Assembly: GCA_003611805.1 (NCBI GenBank)
Contig: RAYM01000005.1
Coordinates: 1-64,000, forward strand
Length of the DNA stretch: 64,000 nucleotides
Reading direction: 5' to 3'
Origin: a bacterium 1xD42-87
GTDB lineage: Bacteria > Bacillota > Clostridia > Lachnospirales > Lachnospiraceae
Below are positions 9,114 to 17,453 of this stretch, one piece after another. Within the stretch, counting starts at the first letter, position 1, and each line of letters opens with the position of its first letter. Both the position numbers and the translations under genes were made by a program. The notes under the pieces were generated by a model. That model made no database searches, had not been told where the DNA came from, and saw only the letters and a list, made by a program, of their open reading frames with translations.

Positions 9114-9506
9114 TTACTCCTCTGGTTCCTTTTCTATAACCTCGCCCTCCTCCATGTGGGCGTCCTGTATCTGCTGCTCGAACCGGTCCAGCATAATCTG
9201 CAGGATCCGTCCGACAAAATAGAATCCCAGCAGCACACACAACAGAACAATCAGCATCGTCTGCAGATCATAGTGCAGCATCCGCATGGTAATGCTGACA
9301 ACCGCGCCGGCAAATAACATGACAAAAGGAGGGATCAGTCTGCGCTTTCTCGCCTTTGCTTGTCTCTCCTCTTCCTCACGCTTTTCCCTCGCCTCACGTT
9401 CGGCAGCAGTTTCAATCTCATCCTCCGGCGTGATCCCTTCTTCCTGCTCTTCCCCCGTCTCCTGAACTTCCGCCTCTTCCTCGCTGTTCTTCTCTTCCCA
9501 ATCCAC
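9114..9506 (-). CDS. Small membrane protein between cheD and fliA
   Basis: 130 residues with a GTG start preceded by AAGGG. It has a strongly acidic N-terminal half (about residues 1-50), then RKRRLIPPFVMLFAGAVVSI and a second hydrophobic stretch (MLIVLLCVLLGFYFVGRI), giving two membrane helices, and an acidic tail. No family is recognised. It occupies the place of the swrB-type membrane genes in Bacillus flagellar operons, but I see no sequence basis for calling it SwrB. Confidence 0.65.
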   Translation of the reverse strand: MDWEEKNSEEEAEVQETGEEQEEGITPEDEIETAAEREAREKREEEERQAKARKRRLIPPFVMLFAGAVVSITMRMLHYDLQTMLIVLLCVLLGFYFVGRILQIMLDRFEQQIQDAHMEEGEVIEKEPEE

Positions 9507-9592
9507 CTTGTTACCCTTCCATCATCTTCCTGCTATCTTATTTTTTATCTTCTTCCCTCTTCCGAATCAGCACCTCTTTCGAACCAGACTGA

Positions 9593-10078
9593 TCAGATCT
9601 TGTATTCCTGCTTACCTACCGCACGGATTACAAAATCCCCAGTCTCAGGATAAAAAATAACCGTTCTTCCGAAATTCTTGCCGGTATCTTCCGCCAGAAT
9701 CGGAATCCGCAGCTCTGCCAGCTTTTTCTTGGTCGCCTGCACATTTCTCTCCCCCACACGCACCATCTCGCTGTTGCTGTTAAAACCAAACATCTGCGCG
9801 CCGCCCGCGATCTTTGCCACAAGCCGGCTTCTGTTTGCCCCTTTTCTGGTCACCTGCTTCACAAGCTCCTCTATTCCCGTGTCAGCAAACTTCGGTATAT
9901 TGGAGTTATTGCGAATCGTCGTCGAATCCGGCAGCATGATGTGCGCCAGCCCGCCGATCTTTGTGACCGGATCACGAAGCGCAATACCTACACAAGACCC
10001 AAGCCCCAAGGTTGTAATCCTATCCGGACTGACGCATACATTTAAGTCAGCCATTCCGACCTTTATCTCTACACCCAT
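9593..10078 (-). CDS. cheD: Chemoreceptor glutamine deamidase CheD
   Basis: 161 residues. CheD deamidates glutamines on chemoreceptors and is bound by CheC, whose phosphatase activity it stimulates. The catalytic cysteine is visible in GLGSCVGIAL (C29) and the histidine in GLAHIMLP (H46), with Thr residues at 22-23 nearby, matching the Cys-His-Thr site of the family. It lies next to cheC, the expected partner. Together with CheC and FliY this indicates the Bacillus/Thermotoga-type adaptation branch. Confidence 0.95.
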   Translation of the reverse strand: MGVEIKVGMADLNVCVSPDRITTLGLGSCVGIALRDPVTKIGGLAHIMLPDSTTIRNNSNIPKFADTGIEELVKQVTRKGANRSRLVAKIAGGAQMFGFNSNSEMVRVGERNVQATKKKLAELRIPILAEDTGKNFGRTVIFYPETGDFVIRAVGKQEYKI

Positions 10079-10134
10079 AACACCGCGTTCTCCCGTTTAC
10101 ACTTTCTTAATCCATACCTATGCCCGCCGTCCGA

Positions 10135-10752
10135 TCAAATATTGATCCCCAGCGCCGATAACATCCTGCCATATGAATCCAGATCAGGAATCAGGATAAA
10201 ATACCCGTCCAAAACCATCTCGTCAAAAAACTGCGTTTGAATCATCAACATTCTGTCGCCGAGCGCGGCAAACTCTATCGCCGGCACGCTCAATATCGCT
10301 CCCGCCATATCCACCGTCAGATCCGGCACGGAAGGATAAATCGCCAGATTTGTAATACTCGAAAGGGAATTCAGATACGAACCCGTGATAATGTTTCCCA
10401 CCTCTTTTAATGCAGAAAACTCCATCTCGGTAAACTCGTCACCCTCCGACTCCATACCCATCAGCTTGCCGACCAGATGCTTTGCTGCCGCCTTTTCGAG
10501 CAGAAACATAATACTGCCCTTGATATCGCCCTCGATGCCGAGGTAGATCCCCGCCATGACCGTCTCTTCGCCGACCATGGCTTCGCCCAGCTCCTTAAAC
10601 TCCAGCAGCTGCACTTTAGGAACCGCCATATCTACCTTACACTGCATCATCTGTGCCAAAGCTGTGGTCGCATTTCCGGCGCCGATGTTACCTAACTCTC
10701 TCAGAACGTCGAAATATTCATTTGACATATCGTCTAATCTGATTTCGCCCAC
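10135..10752 (-). CDS. cheC: CheY-P phosphatase CheC
   Basis: 205 residues, GTG start with GGAGGAGCGATA upstream. It removes phosphate from CheY-P and titrates CheD. Both phosphatase sites of the CheC fold are present: D15/E19/N22 in DVLRELGNIGAGNA and S113/E117/N120 in SALKEVGNIITGSYL. It is soluble and acts with CheD encoded next to it. Confidence 0.95.
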   Translation of the reverse strand: MGEIRLDDMSNEYFDVLRELGNIGAGNATTALAQMMQCKVDMAVPKVQLLEFKELGEAMVGEETVMAGIYLGIEGDIKGSIMFLLEKAAAKHLVGKLMGMESEGDEFTEMEFSALKEVGNIITGSYLNSLSSITNLAIYPSVPDLTVDMAGAILSVPAIEFAALGDRMLMIQTQFFDEMVLDGYFILIPDLDSYGRMLSALGINI

Positions 10753-10763
10753 TATCGCTCCTC

Positions 10764-11225
10764 CTATACGCTCTCCAACACAACCGCATTCAAATCAAGC
10801 AGGGAGATCAGTCCCCCGTCGCTCTTCCCGACTCCGCTGAGAAAGTTTGCATTCTCATCTTTCGAGTCATACGCTACTTTTTCAATCCTGTCGTTTTCCA
10901 ATGTCACCACTTCCTTGACTTCATCAACGATCACACCGATGGTTCCCTGCTGCTCCAGCTTCAGGATGATGATTCTGCTGGATTTCGTCTCCACGTCCTC
11001 CTCCAGCCCCATCTTGATGCGGATGCTCATAACGGGAATGACCTCGCCCCTCAGGTTAATGACACCTTTCAGATAATCGTCTACCTTCGGCACTCTGGTA
11101 ATGTGCGGCATTCTTACGATATTGTCTATGTATTTGATGTCGATGCCGTACTGCTCGTCACCAAGCTTTATCACAATAAACTGTGTTGTTTCTCCCACCG
11201 GTCTTAACTCTTCTACTTCATTCAT
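10764..11225 (-). CDS. cheW: Chemotaxis coupling protein CheW
   Basis: 153 residues, single CheW SH3-like domain. It links receptors to the CheA P5 domain. Typical segments are FIVIKLGDEQYGIDI, ITRVPKVDDYLKGVINLRGE and VIPVMSIRIKMGL. It lies directly after cheA in the transcription order and shares the operon. Confidence 0.95.
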   Translation of the reverse strand: MNEVEELRPVGETTQFIVIKLGDEQYGIDIKYIDNIVRMPHITRVPKVDDYLKGVINLRGEVIPVMSIRIKMGLEEDVETKSSRIIILKLEQQGTIGVIVDEVKEVVTLENDRIEKVAYDSKDENANFLSGVGKSDGGLISLLDLNAVVLESV

Positions 11226-11244
11226 GCTCTCTTCCTCCCTCCTG

Positions 11245-13386
11245 TCAGATCAATGAGTTGGCATCCAGAATCAGCGCCACTTCACCGTCGCCGAGTACCG
11301 TCGCGCCGCTGATAATCTTGCACTTACTGATATATTTGCCGAGCGACTTGATAACGATTTCCTGCTGCCCGATCAGCTCATCCACCACGAGACCTGCAAG
11401 CTTATCGCCCTTCTTAACGACAACCACAACCAGGTTTTCTTCCGGGTCTTTTTTGCTCGGGATATCCAGGATCTCATTCAGACGTATCAGCGGGATTACC
11501 AGATCACGCAGCTGAATGACTTCTTTCGCCTGTACCAGATTCACATCGCTGGGCGGGATATCCTCAATCGTCTGAATGGAGCCGAGCGCGATGGCATATT
11601 TCTCGTTGCCGATCTCCACCATCAGAGCCTGAATGATGGCAAGTGTAAGCGGCAGCCTGATCGTCCACGTACTGCCCTCGCCGAGTTTGGACTTCACCTC
11701 CACTTCACCGCTTAAGGACTCAATCATGGATTTCACCACGTCCAGACCCACGCCTCGTCCCGACACGTCCGAAACCACCTTCGCGGTGGAGAAACCGGCG
11801 TTGAACAGCAGATCTATGATCTCCTTCTCGCTCATCGCATCACCCTGTTCCGGGGTAATGACGCCGCGCTCTATCGCCTTGTTCTTAACTGCCTTTGTAT
11901 CAATACCGTTACCGTCATCCCTCACCTCGATGACAACGTTATTGCCATCCTGATATGCGTCGAGGAAAATAGAACCGACTTCCGGCTTCCCTCTCTCCTT
12001 ACGCACCGCAGCGGACTCCAGTCCATGGTCTGCGGAGTTACGGAGCAGGTGCATCAGCGGATCGCCGATCTGGTCCACCACGGTACGGTCGAGCTCCGTC
12101 TCCTCACCGCTCATGTACAGTTCCATCTTCTTACCCAGCTTCTTCTGCAGGTCGCGGACCATACGGGGGAACTTATTCACCGTGCTCTCGATAGGCACCA
12201 TCCTCACCTTCATAACCGACTCGTGGAGGGATGTGGTCACACTTTCCAGATACTCGATCTGCTCGTTCACTGCCTGGCTGGAATTGCCGGACATCGCGGA
12301 TGCCGATACGAGCGAGTTCTTCGCGATAATCAGCTCGCTGACCAGATTCATCAGCGTATCCAGTTTCTCTATATCCACTCTGACAGTCCGGTTCACCACG
12401 GGCTTATTCACAGGCGCCTTCTTCGCCGCAGGAGCCGGTGTGGGCGCGGGCGTCTGTGCGCTTTCCGCGGGAGCCTCAGCCGGGGTCTCCGCAGAAGTCT
12501 GTGCCGCCGGCACCGGCTGGACCGTCTGCGCGGGAGCCTCAGCCGCTGCCCCCTCTGTCTCCGCCGCATGGGATTCCTCTGTCTCCGCCGCGCCAACGTC
12601 ATCAAGATTCAGCGCGCTGCCGGAAACATCCTCAATCTCAGACACGCTCCTTGCCGCCGTCAGGACCTCATTCAGATCCGCCTCGGAGACAATGATCAGA
12701 CTGAAATGCAGGTCAAACTTTTCATCCTCGATATCCTGGGAAGAAGGGTCGGAAACAATGATTTCGCTCGTCTCCTCGATCGCCTTAAACACGAGGAACG
12801 CCCTTGCCGCCTTCAGGATACAGGACTCCTGTACCTTCACCGTCAGCCCGTACACGCCCTTGCCCTGCTTGATCGCCTCGCTAAGTACGCTCTGCTGACT
12901 CTCGTTCAGCTTAATTCCTACAAAACCGCCCACCGCTGCCTCAGCTGCAGCCTGCGCCTGAGGCGCCTGTGTCTGCCCTGCAGACGCGCTGCTGCCCTCG
13001 GAGCCGTCGCTCATAATATCATTCAGACGCTTAATCAGCGCACCGTTATCATTTGTACCCTCGTCAGAGCTCTCCCTGATGTTCGTATTATACTCCTCCA
13101 GCGCGTCAAGACACTGGAACAGCACATCGATCATATCCGCTTTCACTTTGATATTGCCGTTTCTCACCTCGGAGAAAACATTTTCCATATCATGTGTCAG
13201 CGTCTGCATTCTCTTATAGCCCATGGTTCCCGCCATACCCTTCAGGGAATGGGCGGCACGGAAGATCTCATTGATCGTATCCATATTCTCCGGATCCTGC
13301 TCCAGAGAAAGGATCTGCGTATTCAGATTCTGCAGATGTTCATTGGTTTCATCAAGGAAAATCTCAAGATACTGGCTTACATCCAT
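11245..13386 (-). CDS. cheA: Chemotaxis histidine kinase CheA
   Basis: 713 residues. P1 histidine phosphotransfer domain with H46 in FRAAHSLKGMAGTMGY; a P2 CheY/CheB docking region at about residues 150-250; an unusually long Ala/Pro/Glu/Thr-rich linker (about 270-330); P3 dimerisation helices (RVDIEKLDTLMNLVSELI); P4 kinase with N box HLLRNSADHGLE, G1 VRDDGNGID and G2 SGRGVGLDVV; and a C-terminal P5 CheW-like domain. It autophosphorylates and passes phosphate to CheY and CheB. It follows cheB by one base. Confidence 0.97.
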   Translation of the reverse strand: MDVSQYLEIFLDETNEHLQNLNTQILSLEQDPENMDTINEIFRAAHSLKGMAGTMGYKRMQTLTHDMENVFSEVRNGNIKVKADMIDVLFQCLDALEEYNTNIRESSDEGTNDNGALIKRLNDIMSDGSEGSSASAGQTQAPQAQAAAEAAVGGFVGIKLNESQQSVLSEAIKQGKGVYGLTVKVQESCILKAARAFLVFKAIEETSEIIVSDPSSQDIEDEKFDLHFSLIIVSEADLNEVLTAARSVSEIEDVSGSALNLDDVGAAETEESHAAETEGAAAEAPAQTVQPVPAAQTSAETPAEAPAESAQTPAPTPAPAAKKAPVNKPVVNRTVRVDIEKLDTLMNLVSELIIAKNSLVSASAMSGNSSQAVNEQIEYLESVTTSLHESVMKVRMVPIESTVNKFPRMVRDLQKKLGKKMELYMSGEETELDRTVVDQIGDPLMHLLRNSADHGLESAAVRKERGKPEVGSIFLDAYQDGNNVVIEVRDDGNGIDTKAVKNKAIERGVITPEQGDAMSEKEIIDLLFNAGFSTAKVVSDVSGRGVGLDVVKSMIESLSGEVEVKSKLGEGSTWTIRLPLTLAIIQALMVEIGNEKYAIALGSIQTIEDIPPSDVNLVQAKEVIQLRDLVIPLIRLNEILDIPSKKDPEENLVVVVVKKGDKLAGLVVDELIGQQEIVIKSLGKYISKCKIISGATVLGDGEVALILDANSLI

Positions 13387-13387
13387 A

Positions 13388-14524
13388 TTATTTTACCCCC
13401 ACGTTTGTCGTGATTTCCTGTGCGATCTGATCCAGCGGCACTACCTGATCCGCCAGTCCCGCGTTCACGGCGCTCTTCGGCATCCCGTACACGGCGCATG
13501 TACTCGCCTCCTGGACAATCACATGTATTTTCTTTTTCTCCTTCAGATGTTGGATTCCTTCTGTACCGTCCGCGCCCATCCCCGTCATCACCACGCATAC
13601 AATCCTGTCAAATCTGCTGTCCATCAGGGATTCATACATGTAGTTCGCGCAGGGCTTCACACCTTCTCTTGACGGTTCATCCGAATAATGGATCGTATAT
13701 TTGCCCCCCATATTCACGATATTCAGATGCTTACCGCCCATGGAAATATATACATAGCCGGGCATAAGCACATCCCCCTCCGCCGCTTCCTTCACCGTAA
13801 CTTCGCTCAGCGTGTTCAGCCGCTCTGCAAGGGACGCCGTAAATCCGGCAGGCATATGCTGCACCACCACCACCGGAACCTTCAGGTTCGCCGGGAATTT
13901 TGGAATAACCGCCTGCAGCGCCTTGGGTCCGCCCGTGGAACTTGCCAGCGCCACAATCTGGCTGCCCGGATTGTAAACTGCTTTCCCCGAAGGCGGCGCG
14001 GGCGCCCTTTTCTCCACCGCCGGAGCCGGAGCCATCCTGCCCGCAAGGTTCCTCGCCGCTCCCGCCCTGGGAACCGGCGACGGTCCCGCCGGAGCCGAAA
14101 CCGGAGTCTGTGCCGGAGCCGGGTAGTCCAAATCCGTCACCGCGGCAAGAATACGCAGCAGCCCCTGACTGAAAGTCCCGTTACGGCAGTCCAGCGCGCT
14201 GGTAGGCTTGTGAATAAAATCCAGCGCCCCCAGCTCCAGCGCGTCCAGCGTAACCTTCGCGCCGTCCGCGGTGTCCGTGCTCGCCATGATGATCTTCGCC
14301 GAAATCTTACGTTTCTGCAGCTCCTTTAAAAGTTCCAGACCATTCATCTGCGGCATATTCACATCAAGCACGACCGCATCATAGGTTTTCCTGCTGAGCA
14401 GACTCAGTGCTTCCAGACCATTTACAGCCCTGTCCTGTACACGGAATCGCTTATCCGATTCAATTATATCACAGAGCACTCTTCTCATGAGTGCAGAGTC
14501 GTCAACCAGCAATATATTTTTCAT
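13388..14524 (-). CDS. cheB: Protein-glutamate methylesterase CheB
   Basis: 378 residues. An N-terminal receiver domain with phospho-acceptor D54 (VVLDVNMPQMNGLELL) is joined by a Pro/Ala-rich linker (about 140-185) to the C-terminal methylesterase. The catalytic serine is in LASSTGGPKAL, the histidine in VVQHMPAGFT and the aspartate in MTGMGADGTEG. It demethylates or deamidates receptors when phosphorylated by CheA. No cheR methyltransferase gene is in the window, so the partner must be encoded elsewhere. Confidence 0.96.
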   Translation of the reverse strand: MKNILLVDDSALMRRVLCDIIESDKRFRVQDRAVNGLEALSLLSRKTYDAVVLDVNMPQMNGLELLKELQKRKISAKIIMASTDTADGAKVTLDALELGALDFIHKPTSALDCRNGTFSQGLLRILAAVTDLDYPAPAQTPVSAPAGPSPVPRAGAARNLAGRMAPAPAVEKRAPAPPSGKAVYNPGSQIVALASSTGGPKALQAVIPKFPANLKVPVVVVQHMPAGFTASLAERLNTLSEVTVKEAAEGDVLMPGYVYISMGGKHLNIVNMGGKYTIHYSDEPSREGVKPCANYMYESLMDSRFDRIVCVVMTGMGADGTEGIQHLKEKKKIHVIVQEASTCAVYGMPKSAVNAGLADQVVPLDQIAQEITTNVGVK

Positions 14525-14541
14525 TTTCTACCTCCGGCAGA

Positions 14542-15270
14542 TCAGCCACCCGCTTTTTTATGGGTTTTCCTCGCCTCATCAAAAATATACTGAATTATTT
14601 CCTCTCTGTCCTGGGGATCCACATTCACATACTGCACGCGGTGGTCGAACACACCCGGCTCCTTCTCCAGTTCATTCACTGCCAGAACCTTCCCCACAAG
14701 CCGGTACTCTTTCTCCCTGCCATCAATCTGCAGGTGGTACTTGCACAGGATCAGGCTGTTCACCTCGTAAGCATAGTATGCGACAAACCGCAATCCGCCA
14801 CCGCTGATATCCACAATCACACTGCTCTTAAGCGGCAGCGCCGGCAGCATTTCCTCCTGCGCCGCAACAGCGATCTCTTCCTCCTCGCCGAGCTGTCTGG
14901 AATCCATCTCCAGCGCGCAGCTGAAACGGTAATACTCGCGTCTCTGGTAGTTTCGCAGATTACTCGTCAGATCCATCACAAGCACATACTGCCCGTTATG
15001 GCGGTATCGGTCCGCCACCCGCGCCGTACACTGGTAAACCACGTTATTCCCGTAAAAATACATATCGTACTCGCCATCCACCGGCAGGAGAATCAGCTTG
15101 CCATCCTCAATCGGCATCGCCACCTCCACACGGCTCTCCGTCAGTACCTTAAGCACCTGGCTCCGATGCGACCTGCGCTTTCTGCTGTCCTCCGGCTCCT
15201 TCTCCCTGCCTATCGCCTTGAGTTCTATCTCTCCTCCCGGCACCGCGTACTTTGATAACACTTCTGACAT
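14542..15270 (-). CDS. PilZ domain c-di-GMP-binding flagellar brake protein (YcgR/YpfA-like)
   Basis: 242 residues. An N-terminal YcgR-type domain (about residues 10-105) precedes a PilZ domain with the c-di-GMP motif RREYYR (R111xxxR115) and the DISGGGLRF segment at about 153-161. Proteins of this type bind c-di-GMP and slow the motor through MotA or the switch. Its position between flhG and cheB in the flagellar operon supports that role. Start ATG with GGGAGG. Confidence 0.88.
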   Translation of the reverse strand: MSEVLSKYAVPGGEIELKAIGREKEPEDSRKRRSHRSQVLKVLTESRVEVAMPIEDGKLILLPVDGEYDMYFYGNNVVYQCTARVADRYRHNGQYVLVMDLTSNLRNYQRREYYRFSCALEMDSRQLGEEEEIAVAAQEEMLPALPLKSSVIVDISGGGLRFVAYYAYEVNSLILCKYHLQIDGREKEYRLVGKVLAVNELEKEPGVFDHRVQYVNVDPQDREEIIQYIFDEARKTHKKAGG

Positions 15271-15301
15271 CTTTTACCTCCCGGCATTAATACCTGCCGC
15301 C

Positions 15302-16177
15302 CTATTTTCCGGATATGATATGGGAAAAAAATGCCGCCATACCACGTCTCGGAATCGTTTTGTCCAGTTCCTTATTCATCAGCTTCGCCGCAATGATTTC
15401 ATAGGCAATCGCTGATCTTGCCCTGGGATTGTCTAACGATACCGGCATCTGCTGCATCACAGCCTTTGCCAGAAGCTGATCCTGCGGGATCATTCCCAGA
15501 TAGGAAATCGGCACCTTGAGATACCGCTCCACCACCGTTTCCAGTTTTCCGTAAAGCGAAAGCGCATCCTGCTCCCCCGTCACTTTGTTTGCCAGTACCT
15601 TCACCTGCGTTCTCTCCGCCTTGTAGCGGGGATGACGGCTCAGCGCCTTGAGGAGCGAATAGGAATCCGTGATCGAAGTCGGTTCGGGCGTGGTCACCAG
15701 AAGAATTTCACCGCTCGCCACGAGAAATTCCAGCACCGAATCAGAAATTCCGGCGCCGGTATCCACGATAATGATATCCGTCATCTCGTCTAGCTCCGCC
15801 AGGTTATCTATGATGGTCCCCAGATTATCCTTATCCAGATTCGACATTCCCGTGATTCCGGAACCGCCCGATATAAAACCCACCTCCATGGGTCCCCAAG
15901 TGATGATATCACTGATGCTCTTTCCCTGATAAATTAGATCACATAAGTTATGTTTTGGGACCGCCCCGAACATGATCTCTATGTTTGCCAGCCCGAAATC
16001 AGCGTCCAGAATAATAACCTTCTGTCCCATTTTGCGGAACTGTATTGCCAGATTGATCGCCGTGTTTGATTTTCCGACGCCTCCCTTGCCGCTTGTTACG
16101 GTGATGACCCTTGCCAGAGGACGTTTCGGCGGAACGCTTCCCTTTATTATCCTTCTCAGTTGTTCAGCCTGATCCAT
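15302..16177 (-). CDS. flhG: Flagellar number regulator FlhG (MinD/ParA-type ATPase)
   Basis: 291 residues. The N-terminus MDQAEQLRRIIKG carries the DQAxxLR motif that stimulates the FlhF GTPase. The deviant Walker A TSGKGGVGKSNTAINLA and the Walker B-like VIILDADFGLAN follow, with switch segment DIIIVDTGAGISDSVLEF. The C-terminal end can form the membrane-targeting helix. It limits the number of flagella with FlhF, encoded immediately upstream. Confidence 0.93.
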   Translation of the reverse strand: MDQAEQLRRIIKGSVPPKRPLARVITVTSGKGGVGKSNTAINLAIQFRKMGQKVIILDADFGLANIEIMFGAVPKHNLCDLIYQGKSISDIITWGPMEVGFISGGSGITGMSNLDKDNLGTIIDNLAELDEMTDIIIVDTGAGISDSVLEFLVASGEILLVTTPEPTSITDSYSLLKALSRHPRYKAERTQVKVLANKVTGEQDALSLYGKLETVVERYLKVPISYLGMIPQDQLLAKAVMQQMPVSLDNPRARSAIAYEIIAAKLMNKELDKTIPRRGMAAFFSHIISGK

Positions 16178-16211
16178 TATAACCAGATCTCCTCCTTAGT
16201 TGTTCCTCCGG

Positions 16212-17453
16212 TCAGCTCTTCCCGCCGAGCAGCCTCTTGACTGTCTTCTGCGGATTAAAGTCCTCAATGTCATCCGGCACATTCTGTCCATATGTCACGT
16301 AGGACAGCGACGCACCCGTATAGAGCCGCAGATTTAGAAGATTTCCCAGCGTCGTCGTCTCGTCCAGCTTCGTGAAGATCAGCTTATAATCCGCCATCTC
16401 CTTATAGGAATCCGCTATACTGATTAGGTCTTTGTACTTCGTCGTAGCGCTTAAGACAAGGTGCACCTCGCTCTCCACCCTGTCGTCCACGGAATGTATA
16501 ATATTACACATGTTATCTTTCTGCGTCATGTTCTGGTGGGAATGTCCCGCCGTGTCAATCAGAATATAGTCGTAATCCTTAAAGTCCTCCAGCGCCTTGT
16601 TGATTTCCTCCACCGTGTAGATCACACGGAAGGGCACCTCCAGAATATTCGCGTAGGTACGCAGCTGCTCCGCCGCTGCAATACGGTAGGTATCAGCCGT
16701 CAGGAGCGCCACCTTCTTCTTCTCATCCACACGGAACTTTGAGGCGATCTTGGCAATCGTAGTCGTCTTTCCGACGCCGGTGGGACCGATAAAGAACACC
16801 AGCTTAATACCGTTTGACGCAGGCTCAATACCGCTCGGCTTGCCAAACTTGAGTATCATCTTCTGATAAATATTCGCCAGCGCATAGTCAAAGGGAATAT
16901 TCGGCTTGTTTATCAGTTCGATCTCCTCCATGATCTCCCTGGCGTACTTTTCATCCACCTCATTCTCCAGCATGGTATTATGCAGAAGGTGCATGAATTT
17001 GTCTGTTTCCGTCTCTTCCTTCTTCTCCTCCTGCGCCTCTTCCTTCTCCTCCTCGGGCTTTTGAAGCTGCTGCTCCAAGAGCGACTGCAGGCTGTCCAGT
17101 TTCTCTTCTATGGCGCTGTTGTTTTCCCGTTTTTCCTTTACGGCGCTGCCATCCTGCTTCTCATGGGTTTCCATAACAGGTGTATTGTTAGCAGGCGCAC
17201 TCTTCGCCGCCTCTTCTTCTTTATTCTGGCTGGAAGCAATCACACTGTTAATTGCCGACACGGCCGCCGTCAGCTTCTCGCTCTCCTCCTCAAGCGCCAC
17301 CGTAACCTCCATCATGGGAGTCTTCAGGAACGCGAAAAGACCCTTGGGTTTCACGGGCTTCACGTTCATCACGACCACGCCTTCCCCCAGTTCCGCCCTG
17401 GCGTTCTCAATCGCTTCCTTTTCGGTTTTCGCAGTAAATTTCTTGATTATCAT
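16212..17453 (-). CDS. flhF: Flagellar placement GTPase FlhF
   Basis: 413 residues, SRP-type GTPase. An N-terminal basic domain (MIIKKFTAKTEKEAIENA) is followed by an acidic, low-complexity linker (about 85-160) and the NG domain with P-loop GPTGVGKTTTIAKIAS, LLTADTYRIAAAEQL, DTAGHSHQN (D-T-A-G motif) and FTKLDETT. It recruits early basal-body parts at the membrane. Its ATG overlaps the flhA stop as TAATG, suggesting translational coupling. Confidence 0.95.
   Translation of the reverse strand: MIIKKFTAKTEKEAIENARAELGEGVVVMNVKPVKPKGLFAFLKTPMMEVTVALEEESEKLTAAVSAINSVIASSQNKEEEAAKSAPANNTPVMETHEKQDGSAVKEKRENNSAIEEKLDSLQSLLEQQLQKPEEEKEEAQEEKKEETETDKFMHLLHNTMLENEVDEKYAREIMEEIELINKPNIPFDYALANIYQKMILKFGKPSGIEPASNGIKLVFFIGPTGVGKTTTIAKIASKFRVDEKKKVALLTADTYRIAAAEQLRTYANILEVPFRVIYTVEEINKALEDFKDYDYILIDTAGHSHQNMTQKDNMCNIIHSVDDRVESEVHLVLSATTKYKDLISIADSYKEMADYKLIFTKLDETTTLGNLLNLRLYTGASLSYVTYGQNVPDDIEDFNPQKTVKRLLGGKS

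Noticed and set aside
12025-13413. Long plus-strand open frame of 462 codons opposite cheA
   Set aside because: It is a shadow of the cheA codon bias; the protein is rich in R, H, L with no domain, and there is no ribosome site.
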